Source: Luteimonas colneyensis
GTDB taxonomy: Bacteria > Pseudomonadota > Gammaproteobacteria > Xanthomonadales > Xanthomonadaceae
Length of the DNA: 64,000 bases
Assembly: GCF_014836665.1 (NCBI RefSeq)
Contig: NZ_JACSQJ010000006.1
Location: 156,285-220,284 of the forward strand
Direction of reading: 5' to 3'
Shown here: positions 37,085-52,433 of the stretch, in pieces
Layout: each line of letters begins with the position of its first letter
Numbering within the stretch: position 1 is the first letter of the stretch
Translations under genes and position numbers: made by a program
Notes under the pieces: generated by a model
Database searches by the model: none
Seen by the model: the letters and a program-made list of their open reading frames with translations, nothing else
Told to the model about the DNA's origin: nothing

Positions 37085-37651
37085 ATGTCCGCCCAGCCCA
37101 CCCCGCTCGCCAACCAGCTGCTGGTCGCGCTGCCGTCGCTGGCCGACCCGAACTTCGAGCGCACCGTGTCGCTGCTTTGCCAACACGACGCCGGCGGCGC
37201 CATGGGCGTGGTCGTGAACCGCCGCTCCGACTACACCTTGGGCGAGATCTTTTCCCAGATGGGCATCGCCTGCGACGACGCGGCGCTATGCGCCACCCCG
37301 GTGCTCGCGGGCGGCCCGGTGCATCCCGAGCGCGGCTTCGTGATCCACGATGGCGCGCGCGGCTGGGAGTCGAGTCTCAGCGTCGCCGAGGACCTGCGCG
37401 TGACCACCTCGCGCGACGTGCTCGAAGCGATGGCGCGCGGCGAAGGCCCGGCCCGGGTCGTGGTGGCCCTGGGCTGCGCCGGATGGAGCGCCGGGCAGCT
37501 CGAGGCCGAGCTGGGCGAGAACAGCTGGCTGACGGTGCCGTCCGACGGCGAGATCCTGTTCGCGCTGCCGCTGGAATCGCGCTGGCAGGCTGCCGCCGGC
37601 CGCATCGGCGTCGACATGGCGCACATGCCGGGCTACGCCGGGCACGCCTGA
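37085..37651 (+). CDS. yqgE: YqgE/AlgH family protein (UPF0301)
   Basis: 188-residue conserved protein: LANQLLVALPSLADPNFERTV, HDAGGAMGVVVNR, VLAGGPVHPERGFVIHD, VALGCAGWSAGQLEAELGENSWLTV. First described as AlgH, a regulator of alginate in Pseudomonas, but the molecular role is unclear; the structure suggests a redox or ligand-binding fold. It is joined to ruvX (TGATG overlap) and pyrB, an order conserved in many gammaproteobacteria. Confidence 0.94.
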   Translation: MSAQPTPLANQLLVALPSLADPNFERTVSLLCQHDAGGAMGVVVNRRSDYTLGEIFSQMGIACDDAALCATPVLAGGPVHPERGFVIHDGARGWESSLSVAEDLRVTTSRDVLEAMARGEGPARVVVALGCAGWSAGQLEAELGENSWLTVPSDGEILFALPLESRWQAAAGRIGVDMAHMPGYAGHA

Positions 37652-38145
37652 TGGCCACGATCCGCGCCGACGGCACCGTGCTCGGCTTCGACGTCGGCGC
37701 GCGCCGCATCGGCGTGGCCGTGGGCAGCGCCTTCGGCCACGGCGCGCGCGCGCTGGCCGTGGTCGACGTGCATGCCGACCACGTCGACTGGGCGGCGGTG
37801 GAGCGCCTGCTGAAGGAGTGGCGCCCGGACGGCTGCGTGGTCGGCGACCCGATGACGCTCGACGGCGGCGACCAGCCGATCCGCGAGCGTGCCCGCGCCT
37901 TCGCGCGCGAACTCGGGCGCCGCTTCCGGCTGCCGGTGGTGATGGTCGACGAGCGCTCCAGTTCCATCGAGGCGGCGCAGCGCTTCGCCGTCGACCGCGC
38001 CGAAGGCCGCAAGCGCCGCCGCGACGCCGCCGTGCTGGACGCGGTGGCCGCGGCGATCATCGTCGAACGCTGGCTGGCGTCCCCCGCCGACGCCGTCGCC
38101 ATCGACCCCGACTCCGACTCCCCTTCGCCCGACGCTTCCGCATGA
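37651..38145 (+). CDS. ruvX: Holliday junction resolvase-like protein YqgF/RuvX
   Basis: 164-residue RNase H-fold protein thought to mature the 5' end of 16S rRNA and possibly cut Holliday junctions. Catalytic acidic residues in LGFDVGARRIGVAVG (Asp near 15), VVGDPMTLDG and VDERSSSIEAAQ, with RDAAVLDAVAAAIIVERWL (last Asp) at the C-terminus. A tail rich in Asp, Ser and Pro follows. Starts in the yqgE stop and overlaps pyrB by ATGA. Confidence 0.94.
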   Translation: MATIRADGTVLGFDVGARRIGVAVGSAFGHGARALAVVDVHADHVDWAAVERLLKEWRPDGCVVGDPMTLDGGDQPIRERARAFARELGRRFRLPVVMVDERSSSIEAAQRFAVDRAEGRKRRRDAAVLDAVAAAIIVERWLASPADAVAIDPDSDSPSPDASA

Positions 38146-39083
38146 GCCTGCAGATCACCGAAGACGGCCGCCTGCGCCACCTGCTCACCCTCGAGGGCCT
38201 GCCGCGCGCGACGCTGGTGGCGCTGCTCGACCGCGCCCAGGCCTTCATCGACGGGGAGGGCGCCGCCGATCCGCGCACGGCGCTGGCCGGCGTCGCCGCC
38301 TGCACCCTGTTCTTCGAGCCGTCGACGCGCACGCGGCTGTCGTTCCAGCGCGCCGCCCAGCGGCTGGGCGCGGACGTGCTGGCCTTCGACGCCTCGACCT
38401 CGTCGACCAGCAAGGGGGAGACCGCGCTCGACACCCTGCGCAATATCGAGGCCATGGGCGTGCGCGGCTTCATCGTGCGCCACCGCGAGGACGGCGCCGC
38501 GGCGATGCTGGCCGCCTCCGCGCAGCCGGGCACCGCGGTGGTCAACGCCGGCGACGGCCGCAGCGCGCATCCGACCCAGGGCCTGCTCGACGTGCTGAGC
38601 CTGCGCCAGGCCAAGGGCGCGGACTTCGGCGCGCTGAAGGTCGCGGTGGTCGGTGACATCCGCCATTCGCGCGTGGCGCGCTCGGAGCTGCACGCGCTGC
38701 GCGCGCTGGGCATCGGCGGGATCCGCGCCTGCGGACCGGCCAGCCTGCTGCCCGACGACGCCACCCTGGCCGGCTGCAGCGTCAGCGACGACCTGGATGC
38801 CGCGCTCGATGGCGTCGATGCGGTGTTCATGCTGCGCCTGCAGCGCGAGCGCATGGAGGAGGGCCTGGTGCCTTCGCTCGAGGCCTACCATCGCGATTAC
38901 GGCCTCACCGCCGCGCGCCTGCGCCGCGCCGCGCCGGACGCGGTGGTGCTGCACCCGGGGCCGATGAACCGCGGCGTGGAGATCAGCGACGAGGTCGCCG
39001 ACGGCCCGCAGTCGCTGGTGCTGAGGCAGGTGGCCAACGGCGTGGCCGTGCGCATGGCGGTGCTCGAAGCCCTGCTGGCGTGA
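38142..39083 (+). CDS. pyrB: Aspartate carbamoyltransferase catalytic chain
   Basis: First committed step of pyrimidine synthesis. 313 residues, with the carbamoyl-phosphate loop FFEPSTRTRLSFQRA, SSTSKGETALDTLRN, the 80s loop; NAGDGRSAHPTQGLLD; and LHPGPMNRGVEI. No pyrI regulatory chain is encoded next to it, as in class A or C enzymes. Translationally coupled to ruvX (ATGA). Followed by a large inverted repeat that may end transcription. Confidence 0.96.
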   Translation: MSLQITEDGRLRHLLTLEGLPRATLVALLDRAQAFIDGEGAADPRTALAGVAACTLFFEPSTRTRLSFQRAAQRLGADVLAFDASTSSTSKGETALDTLRNIEAMGVRGFIVRHREDGAAAMLAASAQPGTAVVNAGDGRSAHPTQGLLDVLSLRQAKGADFGALKVAVVGDIRHSRVARSELHALRALGIGGIRACGPASLLPDDATLAGCSVSDDLDAALDGVDAVFMLRLQRERMEEGLVPSLEAYHRDYGLTAARLRRAAPDAVVLHPGPMNRGVEISDEVADGPQSLVLRQVANGVAVRMAVLEALLA

Positions 39084-39124
39084 TCCGCGATCCCGCGCCC
39101 CTCCCCGTTTCCCGCGTCCTGATT

Positions 39125-39222
39125 TTCTGTAGGAGCAGCTACAGCTGCGACCCCGGCATGCGGCGGCCCGTGATCGCAGCCGGGGTCCGTGGCCGGTCGC
39201 AGCTGTAGCTGCTCCTACAGAA
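39125..39222. repeat. GTAGGAGC-type inverted repeat, 28-bp perfect arms
   Basis: The left arm (39125-39152, TTCTGTAGGAGCAGCTACAG...) and right arm (39195-39222) are exact reverse complements over 28 bases, with a 42-base loop that holds a further inner pair CCCCGGC (39151-39157)/GCCGGGG (39179-39185). It sits between the convergent genes pyrB and mgtE and probably works as a two-way transcription end. This is a REP-like family common in Xanthomonads and pseudomonads. Confidence 0.85.
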
Positions 39223-39274
39223 GCACGGGGAACGCAGGAGGCGCAGGAACCAGGAACGAGGCGTGGCCCCGCGC

Positions 39275-40636
39275 TCAGCGCAGCAGGATGACGGTCGCCA
39301 GGCCGAGGAAGCTGAAGAAGCCGACCACGTCGGTCACTGCGGTCACCACCACGCCACCGGCCACCGCCGGGTCGACGTCGGCGCGCTTCATCGCCAGCGG
39401 CACCAGCACGCCGGCAAGCGCCGCGCAGGAGAAGTTGATCACCAGCGCCGCGGTGATGACCACGCCGAGCAGCCAGTCCTGGAACCACGCGAACGCCACC
39501 AGGCCGACGAAGCCACCGATCAGCAGCCCGTTGATCAGCGCCACCCGCACTTCCTTCCACAGCAGCACGCCGGAGTTGCTCGCGCCCACCTGGCCCAGCG
39601 CCAGGCCGCGCACCATCAGGGTCAGCACCTGCATGCCGGCGTTGCCGCCGATGCCGGCGACGATCGGCATCAGCACCGCGAGCGCCACGATCTTCTCGAT
39701 CGTGGCCTCGAAGCGCCCGATCACCGCCGCCGCCAGGAACGCGGTGGCCAGGTTCACGCCCAGCCACACGATGCGGCCGCGCACCGCGCGCTTCACCGGC
39801 GAGAACAGGTCCTCGTCCTCGTCCAGGCCGGCGGCGCCCAGCGCCTGGTGCTCGGCCTGCTCGCGGATGATGTCGACGACGTCGTCGATGGTGATGCGGC
39901 CCAGCAGCACGTTGCCCTCGTCGACCACGGGCGCGGACACCCAGTCATGGTCGGAGAACTGCCGGGCCACGGATTCGGCCGACTCGGCGGCGTGGATCGC
40001 GGTCAGCTCGTCGTCGATCAGCTTGTTGATCGGCACCCCGGGCTCGCTGGTCACCAGCTTCTGCAGCGCCACCCAGCCCAGCAGCTGGTGGCGGCGGTTG
40101 ACCACGTACAGGTGGTCGGTGTTCTCGGGCAGCTCGCCCCTCAGGCGCAGGAAGCGCAGCACCACGTCGACCGTGGTGTCAGCGCGCACCGTCACCACGT
40201 CGGGGTTCATCAGGCGGCCGGCGGTGTCCTCCTCGTAGGACAGCGCCTGCTCCAGGCGCTCGCGGTTCTCGCGGTCCATCGACTGCAGGATCTGCCCGGT
40301 GACGGCCTCGGGCAGGTCCTCGACCAGGTCGGCGAGGTCGTCGATGTCGAGGTCCTCGACCGCCGCGACCAGCTCGTCGGGATCCATGTCCGCGATCAGG
40401 CTTTCGCGCACCTCGTCGCCGACGTGGACCAGCACCTCGCCGTCGTCCTCGGCATCGACCAGGCCCCAGACCACCATGCGGCGGTCGGGCGGCAGCGATT
40501 CCAGCAGGTTGCCGATCTCGGCCGGCGCGAGCGTGTTGATCAGCCGGCGGACGGGCCCGAGGCGGCCGCTGTCGAGCGCATCGGAGAGCAGGCGCAGCTG
40601 GCGCGCGGTCTTGTCGTGGCGGACGGCTTCGGCCAT
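39275..40636 (-). CDS. mgtE: Magnesium transporter MgtE
   Basis: Homodimeric Mg2+ channel/transporter of the inner membrane. 453 residues: N-terminal acidic superhelical domain (1-130; EDLDIDDLADLVEDLPE), tandem CBS domains (about 135-260; DHLYVVNRRHQLLGWVALQKL and DWVSAPVVDEGNVLLGRITIDDVVDII) that gate by sensing Mg2+, then five membrane helices with the pore motif PIVAGIGGNAGMQ and the C-terminal AVTDVVGFFSFLGLA. It follows ptsI with 107 bases between, in which a -10-like box and a three-codon ORF lie. Confidence 0.96.
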   Translation of the reverse strand: MAEAVRHDKTARQLRLLSDALDSGRLGPVRRLINTLAPAEIGNLLESLPPDRRMVVWGLVDAEDDGEVLVHVGDEVRESLIADMDPDELVAAVEDLDIDDLADLVEDLPEAVTGQILQSMDRENRERLEQALSYEEDTAGRLMNPDVVTVRADTTVDVVLRFLRLRGELPENTDHLYVVNRRHQLLGWVALQKLVTSEPGVPINKLIDDELTAIHAAESAESVARQFSDHDWVSAPVVDEGNVLLGRITIDDVVDIIREQAEHQALGAAGLDEDEDLFSPVKRAVRGRIVWLGVNLATAFLAAAVIGRFEATIEKIVALAVLMPIVAGIGGNAGMQVLTLMVRGLALGQVGASNSGVLLWKEVRVALINGLLIGGFVGLVAFAWFQDWLLGVVITAALVINFSCAALAGVLVPLAMKRADVDPAVAGGVVVTAVTDVVGFFSFLGLATVILLR

Positions 40637-40681
40637 GGAATGCTTCCGAGGAGCGCGTCGCGCGACATCAGCGCGACAGGG

Positions 40682-40693
40682 TCAGGCGTTCAT
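40682..40693 (-). CDS. Possible three-codon leader ORF before mgtE
   Basis: Minus strand ATG-AAC-GCC-TGA starts six bases after GATAAT (40700-40705) and ends 45 bases before the mgtE ATG. If transcription starts there, this would be a leaderless start-stop element in the mgtE leader. A 7-bp hairpin (GTCGCGC and GCGCGAC, about 40655-40677) follows. Chance occurrence is quite possible for so short an ORF. Confidence 0.25.
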   Translation of the reverse strand: MNA

Positions 40694-40699
40694 GCGCGG

Positions 40700-40705
40700 A
40701 TTATC
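40700..40705 (-). promoter_or_regulatory. Candidate -10 box of mgtE
   Basis: Minus strand GATAAT in the ptsI-mgtE gap, giving a leader of about 60 bases. It suggests that mgtE has its own start point and is not only read from the pts genes. Confidence 0.4.
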
Positions 40706-40743
40706 GCCCGCGCCGACGCTGCTGCACACCCCGCGCACGACGA

Positions 40744-42464
<1,721 letters not shown>

Positions 42465-42465
<1 letters not shown>

Positions 42466-42734
42466 CAGCTGTCCTCGTCGAATCGCCGCTCGAACAGGGC
42501 GCAGACGGCGTCGGCGGCAGCGGCCTCGTCGCCGCCTTCGACCCGTAGGGTCACCGCGGTGCCGTGCCCGGCCGCGAGCAGCATCACCCCCATGATGCTC
42601 TTGGCGTTGATCTCGCGGCCCTTGGCGGTCAGGGTCGCGTTGACGTCATAGCCCGACAGCAGCTGCACCAGCTTCGCGGTGGCGCGCGCGTGCAGGCCGA
42701 GCCGGTTGGACACGAGCAGTTCGCGTTCGATCAT
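42465..42734 (-). CDS. ptsH: Phosphocarrier protein HPr
   Basis: 89-residue phosphate carrier. Active-site His15 in NRLGLHARATAKLV (phosphorylated by enzyme I) and Ser46-region KSIMGVMLLAAGHGT (site of HPr kinase) are both intact, so the protein can be read by both ptsI and hprK encoded here. It ends in a short acidic tail (FDEDS). Placed between manX (12-base gap) and ptsI (overlap). Confidence 0.96.
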
Positions 42735-42746
42735 GGCCGGCCCACC

Positions 42747-43139
42747 TCATGCGTCATCGTGCAGCACTCCGTTCCGCGCGCCGGCCGCCGCCACCGCGGG
42801 CAGCGCGTCGAGCGGAAGCTCGGGATAGTTCAGGACCCGCAGCAGCATCGGCAGGCTGAGCGCGGACACGCGCCGGACCGGCGTGCCCAGCTGCGCCAGT
42901 CGCGCGGCGAGGTTGGCCGGCGTGGCCCCGTAGAGGTCGGTCAGCACCAGCACGCCGTCGCCGCCATCGGCACGGCGCAGCGCGGCGCTGGCGGCGGGCA
43001 GGGCCGCGCCGGGGTCGGCGTCGTAGGACATCTCGAACACTTCCACCTTCAACGGCAGCGTGCCCAGCAGCCGGCCGGCCACCGCGGCGAGCGCGGTGCC
43101 GATTCCGAGATGCGTGACGAGCAGGATTCCGACGGCCAT
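42747..43139 (-). CDS. manX: PTS EIIA component, mannose family
   Basis: 130-residue EIIA-Man-type protein: GILLVTHLGIGTAL with the phospho-His (residue 9 or so), VFEMSYDADPGAAL, VLVLTDLYGATPANLAARL and VSALSLPMLLRVLNYPELPLD. It stands alone, without IIB, IIC or IID genes, as in other Xanthomonad and betaproteobacterial pts clusters, where it seems to act in control. A GTG two codons upstream (43145) is a possible alternative start. It lies between rapZ and ptsH. Confidence 0.9.
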   Translation of the reverse strand: MAVGILLVTHLGIGTALAAVAGRLLGTLPLKVEVFEMSYDADPGAALPAASAALRRADGGDGVLVLTDLYGATPANLAARLAQLGTPVRRVSALSLPMLLRVLNYPELPLDALPAVAAAGARNGVLHDDA

Positions 43140-43210
43140 CGGCACAAATTAGCAGAGCGGCATGACGGTCCGGAAGCGCCGCGCGTGCGCGGCGACGGAT
43201 GCGGCCGGAT

Positions 43211-44101
43211 TCAGTCGAGTTCGCGGTGGTGCGTGGCGACTTCGCTCCAGCCGCGGCTGCGGGCGTGTTCCGCGGCGGCCTCGGCCAGGTAGACCGAGCG
43301 GTGACGGCCACCGGTGCAGCCGAAGGCGACGGTGACGTAGCTGCGCGTGGACGAGTCCATGCGCGGCAGCCAGGCGTCGAGGAAGGCGTTGACCTGGCCC
43401 AGGAACGCGGCGACGTCGGCCTGTTCCGGCGCCTCGAAGTACTCGCGCACCGGCCCGTCGCGGCCCGAGAGCGGGCGCAGGCGCGGATCCCAGTGCGGAT
43501 TGGGCAGGGCGCGGGCATCGAACACGAAGTCGGCGTCCGGGGGCAGCCCGCGGCGGTAGGCGAAGGACTCGAACAGCAGCGACAGCGACGAGTCCATCGC
43601 CAGCCCCAGCTCGGTCAGCACGCGGTGGCGCAGCTGGTGGACGTTGAGGTCGCTGGTGTCGATGGTGACGTCGGCCAGCTGGCGCAGCGGGCGCAGCACC
43701 TGCCGTTCCAGCGCGATGGCGTCCGAGAGCGCCAGGCCCAGCCGCGTCAGCGGGTGCCGGCGCCGGGTGTCGGCATAGCGCTTGAGCAGGACGTTGTCGG
43801 CGGTGTCGAAGAACACCAGCTTCGGGTCGAAGCCCAGCGCACCCACAGCGGACAGCCATTCCGGCAGGTTCGCGAGGTCGCCGCGGCTGCGCACGTCGAT
43901 CCCGACGGCGAGCTTCTGCGAGGCGCGTTCGGGATGGGTGGCGCTGCGCACGAATTCGGGCAGCAGCTCCGCCGGCAGGTTGTCGACGCAGTAGAAGTCG
44001 AGGTCTTCGAAGGTGTTGAGCGCGACGGTCTTGCCGCTGCCCGACATGCCGCTGACGATGACCAGCGCGTTGCCGCTGCCGCCGTTGCCGGTCGTGTTCA
44101 T
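43211..44101 (-). CDS. rapZ: RNase adapter / nucleotide-binding protein RapZ
   Basis: 296 residues. P-loop ATPase-like N-terminus with [16 protein letters not shown] (Walker A), [33 protein letters not shown], and a C-terminal RNA-binding half with [28 protein letters not shown] and [17 protein letters not shown]. In E. coli it directs RNase E to the sRNA GlmZ and so sets glucosamine-6-phosphate synthase; targets here are unknown. Starts in the stop of hprK (ATGA). Confidence 0.95.
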   Translation of the reverse strand: MNTTGNGGSGNALVIVSGMSGSGKTVALNTFEDLDFYCVDNLPAELLPEFVRSATHPERASQKLAVGIDVRSRGDLANLPEWLSAVGALGFDPKLVFFDTADNVLLKRYADTRRRHPLTRLGLALSDAIALERQVLRPLRQLADVTIDTSDLNVHQLRHRVLTELGLAMDSSLSLLFESFAYRRGLPPDADFVFDARALPNPHWDPRLRPLSGRDGPVREYFEAPEQADVAAFLGQVNAFLDAWLPRMDSSTRSYVTVAFGCTGGRHRSVYLAEAAAEHARSRGWSEVATHHRELD

Positions 44102-45057
44102 GGCGTGCCCCGTTCGAGGAAGTGCGAGTGGCGGGCGAGGAAGGCCGCGGCCGGGTCGACGCCCTTGGCGCGCAGCATGTGCACGCGGGTCGCGGCTTCG
44201 GTCAGCACCGCGAGGTTGCGGCCGGGCATCACCGGCAGGGTGATCATCGGCACGTCCAGATCGAGCACGCGGCGCGAGCCGAGGTCGCCGGTGAGCCGCA
44301 CCATGCCGCTGGCGTCGCGCGACTCGCGGCTGTCCTCGGGGCGCGCCAGGTGCACGATCAGGCGCAGGTACTTGTTCCGTTTCACCGCGGTGTCGCCGAA
44401 CATCTCGCGGATGTTGAGCACGCCCAGCCCGCGCAGCTCGAGCAGGTCCTGCAGCAGCTCCGGGCAGGTGCCGTCGAGCACGTCGGGTGCGATCTGCGCG
44501 AACTCGGGCGCGTCGTCGGCGACCAGGCGGTGGCCGCGGGTGACCAGCTCCAGCGCGAGCTCGCTCTTGCCGGTGCCGGATTCGCCGGTGATCAGCACGC
44601 CGATCGAGTAGATCTCCATGAACACGCCGTGCAGCGTGGTCCGCCGCGCCAGCGCGCCGGCGAGGTGGTACTGCAGCACGTTGTAGAGCTCGTGGCCGCG
44701 TCTTGGCGACGACCACAGCGCGATGCCGGATTCCTCCGCCATCTCGATCAGGTCCTCGGGACAGGGCTGGCCCTTGCTGACCACCAGCGCCAGCGGCCCG
44801 AACTGCAGGATCTTCTCCAGTGTCTCCCAGCGCTGCCGCGGCTCCAGGCCGTCGAGCCAGGCCAGTTCCTCGGTGCCGAGGATCTGCACCTTGTTGGGAT
44901 AGATGATGTTGAGGTAGCCGGCCAGCGAGGGGCGGCGGGCGACGGTGTCGACGGCTTCGAGCTGGCGCGACGCGCCCGCCTGCCCGGCGATCCAGCGCAG
45001 CCCGAGGCGTTCGCGCAGCTGCTCGAAGAGCTCCCGGGCGGTGATCGCCGCGTTCAT
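44098..45057 (-). CDS. hprK: HPr kinase/phosphorylase
   Basis: Phosphorylates HPr on Ser46 and removes that phosphate. 319 residues: Walker [17 protein letters not shown], capping and signature region [26 protein letters not shown] and the N-terminal domain with [17 protein letters not shown]. Known mainly from Firmicutes but also in proteobacteria that have a cut-down PTS. ATGA overlaps with ptsN upstream and rapZ downstream point to strict co-expression. Confidence 0.95.
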   Translation of the reverse strand: MNAAITARELFEQLRERLGLRWIAGQAGASRQLEAVDTVARRPSLAGYLNIIYPNKVQILGTEELAWLDGLEPRQRWETLEKILQFGPLALVVSKGQPCPEDLIEMAEESGIALWSSPRRGHELYNVLQYHLAGALARRTTLHGVFMEIYSIGVLITGESGTGKSELALELVTRGHRLVADDAPEFAQIAPDVLDGTCPELLQDLLELRGLGVLNIREMFGDTAVKRNKYLRLIVHLARPEDSRESRDASGMVRLTGDLGSRRVLDLDVPMITLPVMPGRNLAVLTEAATRVHMLRAKGVDPAAAFLARHSHFLERGTP

Positions 45058-45524
45058 GCGCTGCGCGCCTGGGCCGGCCCGAGGCGCAGCAGGAGCGTGC
45101 GCAGCGCGGTGATGTCGCCCGCGGCGCGGACGGCGTCGCGGAACCCGGCGTCGGCGAACTGGCCGGCGAGCTCGGAAAGGGTGTCGAGGTGCTGCTGTGC
45201 CTGCCCCTGCGGCACCACCATCGCGAACACCAGGTCGACGGGGCAGCCGTCATGGGCGCGGAAGTCGACCGGCGTGGCCAGCCTCAGGAAGGCCGCCACC
45301 GGCGCGCTGCAGGCAGCGCTGTGGCAGTGCGGGATGGCGACGCCGCGGCCGATGGCGGTGCTGCCGATCGCCTCGCGAGCGCGCAGGCCGTCGCCGATGG
45401 CCTGGGTCCAGTCCGGGGAGCCGCCGCCGAGCAGGCGGGCGGCCGCGTCCAGCACCTGGTCACGACCGCCCGGCTCCACGACCTGCACGATGCGACCGGC
45501 CGTGAGCAGGTCGGTGTACGGCAT
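45054..45524 (-). CDS. ptsN: Nitrogen-PTS EIIA (PtsN)
   Basis: 156-residue EIIA of the fructose/mannitol fold used in regulation (EIIA-Ntr). Phospho-His in [22 protein letters not shown] (family IPH-x-R/H); [25 protein letters not shown] is the second conserved stretch. The protein links PTS phosphorylation to nitrogen, potassium and sigma-54-related control in other species, and rpoN is two genes upstream. GGGGGAG lies before the ATG at 45524; hprK overlaps the stop. Confidence 0.93.
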   Translation of the reverse strand: MPYTDLLTAGRIVQVVEPGGRDQVLDAAARLLGGGSPDWTQAIGDGLRAREAIGSTAIGRGVAIPHCHSAACSAPVAAFLRLATPVDFRAHDGCPVDLVFAMVVPQGQAQQHLDTLSELAGQFADAGFRDAVRAAGDITALRTLLLRLGPAQARSA

Positions 45525-45545
45525 GTTGCTCCCCCCTGCGGTGCG

Positions 45546-45875
45546 TCAGCCGAACTCGCCGTCGCGCACGGGGTTCCCGCCGCGGCGATGCTGGTCGATC
45601 ATCTTCTTCTTCTCCTTCACCAGCATGCGGTCGAGCTTGTCGGCGAGGAGATCGATGGCCGCGTACATGTCGACCGCGCGGGCATCGGCGTGCAGGGTCT
45701 TGCCGCCGACGCTGACCGTCGCCTCGGCGACGTGGTCGGGCTTGTCGAGGCTGAGCTGGGTGCGCAGCTGCAGCGGCGGATCGTAGAGGCGTGACAGCCG
45801 GCCCAGCTTGGTTTCGACGTAGTCGCGCAGCGCGGGCGTGACGTCCATCTGCTGGCCGTGGGTCTCGATGAGCAT
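45546..45875 (-). CDS. hpf: Ribosome hibernation-promoting factor, short form
   Basis: 109-residue ribosome-binding protein that helps make inactive 100S dimers in starvation: MLIETHGQQMDVTPALRDYVETKLGRLSRL, then EATVSVGGKTLHADARAVDMYAAIDLLADKLDRMLVKEKKKM. It lacks the long C-terminal dimerisation domain. The ATG at 45875 has a strong AAGGAGG seven bases upstream, which decides against an in-frame codon 11 residues earlier. Standard neighbour of rpoN and ptsN. Confidence 0.96.
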   Translation of the reverse strand: MLIETHGQQMDVTPALRDYVETKLGRLSRLYDPPLQLRTQLSLDKPDHVAEATVSVGGKTLHADARAVDMYAAIDLLADKLDRMLVKEKKKMIDQHRRGGNPVRDGEFG

Positions 45876-45983
45876 CGCAACCTCCTTTCTCCGTGGGGTC
45901 CACAGCATCGCGCATGGCGCTGCGATGGATGTCAGGAACAGGTTAACCCAGCCCCCGGAAGGCGGGAAGCGGCCAGCCGACAG

Positions 45984-47411
45984 TCAGGCGATGCGCACGC
46001 GCTCGTGCGAGGAAGGGATGTTCAGGGCCTCGCGATACTTGGCCACGGTGCGCCGGGCCACCGGCACGCCGCCCTCCTTGAGGCGCTCGGCCAGGCGCGC
46101 GTCGGACAGCGGCTTGCGCGGATCCTCGGCCTCGACCAGCCGCCGGATCATGTCCTGGATGGCGGTGCTCGAAGCTTCGCCGCCGCCACCGGTATCGATG
46201 CCCGAGGCGAAGAACGCGCGCAGCGGCATGGTGCCGCGCGGGGTGTGCACGTACTTGCGCGCCACCGCCCGCGACACGGTGGATTCGTGCATGCCGATCT
46301 GCGCGGCGACTTCGCGCAGCGTGAGCGGGCGCAGCGCCTTGGCGCCGAACTCGAGGAAGCCGGACTGCTCGCGCACCAGGCAGTGCACCACCTTGAGCAG
46401 GGTCTCGCCGCGGGCCTCGATGTTCTTCAGCAGCCAGCGCGCTTCCTGCAGGCGGCCGCGCAGGTAGCCGGCGTCGGCGCCGGCGGCGTGCTGCAGCATC
46501 TGTTCGTAGCCGCGGTGGATGGTGAGGCTGGAATGGCGGCCGCCGGCCAGCGACACCTTCCAGATGCCGCCCTGGCGGGTGATGACGCAGTCGGGCACCA
46601 CGTAGGTGTCCTGGGGCATGCCGCCGATGCGCGCGCCCGGCCGCGGATCCAGCCCGCGGATCAGCTGCAGCGCGGCGGCGGCCTCTTCGTGGCTGCAGCC
46701 CAGGGCGTCGGCCACGCCCGCCTCGCCCAGCCGCGCCAGACGTTCGATCAGGGTCGAGACCGCGCGCCGCGCGATGTCGCGGGCCGGTGTTTCCGGCGGC
46801 AGCGCGTCGAGCTGCAGCAGCAGGCATTCGCCGAGGTCGCGCGCGCCGACGCCGGTCGGGTCCAGGCCCTGCACGTGGCGCAGCACCAGGCTGATCTCGG
46901 TCTCGCTGCATTCCAGCTCGGGCGCCAGCGCCTCGGCGATGGCCGACGGCGGCTCGCGCAGGTAGCCGTCGTCGTCGATGGCATCGACCAGCGCTTCGCC
47001 GATGGCCAGCTCGCGCGGCGAGAGGTGGCTGAGGTTGAGCTGCCAGGACAAATGGTCGCGCAGCGTCTCGGACTGGGCGATGCGTTCGGATGCGTCGCCG
47101 TCGGGATCCTCGCCGCTGCCGCGCCCGCCTTCGGTCCAGGCCGCGTCGCGGTGGTCGTCCCAGTGGTCGTCGTGCGCTTCGGCGCGCTCGTCGCGGTGCG
47201 CCTCGGCGGCGTCGCCGTCCGCGTCCCGGGTTTCGCCGGGCGTCGACAGCGTCGGCGAATCCTCCCACTCCAGCAGCGGGTTGCTCTCGACCGCGTCGTT
47301 GATCTCGGCTTCGAGCTCGGGCATCGACAGCTGCAGCATGTGCAGGGCCTGGCGCAGCTGCGGCGTCAGTACCAGTTGCTGTCCCAGCGATGTCTGAAGG
47401 CGAGGCTTCAC
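45984..47411 (-). CDS. rpoN: RNA polymerase sigma-54 factor
   Basis: 475 residues. Region I Gln-rich start MKPRLQTSLGQQLVLTPQLRQALHMLQL, an acidic region II (about 50-110, many Asp, Glu and His), core-binding region III, helix-turn-helix TLREVAAQIGMHESTVSRAVARKYV, and the RpoN box ARRTVAKYRE near the C-terminus. Directs transcription at -24/-12 promoters with activator ATPases. Starts at GTG (47411) with AGGGGAA upstream. Follows lptB by 34 bases; hpf comes next after 108 bases. Confidence 0.97.
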   Translation of the reverse strand: MKPRLQTSLGQQLVLTPQLRQALHMLQLSMPELEAEINDAVESNPLLEWEDSPTLSTPGETRDADGDAAEAHRDERAEAHDDHWDDHRDAAWTEGGRGSGEDPDGDASERIAQSETLRDHLSWQLNLSHLSPRELAIGEALVDAIDDDGYLREPPSAIAEALAPELECSETEISLVLRHVQGLDPTGVGARDLGECLLLQLDALPPETPARDIARRAVSTLIERLARLGEAGVADALGCSHEEAAAALQLIRGLDPRPGARIGGMPQDTYVVPDCVITRQGGIWKVSLAGGRHSSLTIHRGYEQMLQHAAGADAGYLRGRLQEARWLLKNIEARGETLLKVVHCLVREQSGFLEFGAKALRPLTLREVAAQIGMHESTVSRAVARKYVHTPRGTMPLRAFFASGIDTGGGGEASSTAIQDMIRRLVEAEDPRKPLSDARLAERLKEGGVPVARRTVAKYREALNIPSSHERVRIA

Positions 47412-47445
47412 GACGTTCCCCTGTCGGCGGGGACGCGCCCCCGGC

Positions 47446-52425
<4,980 letters not shown>

Positions 52426-52433
<8 letters not shown>

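Noticed and set aside
43211..45253. 680-codon minus-strand frame through rapZ and hprK
   Set aside because: Its first two thirds are out of frame with hprK; rapZ begins at 44101 with its own conserved P-loop N-terminus.
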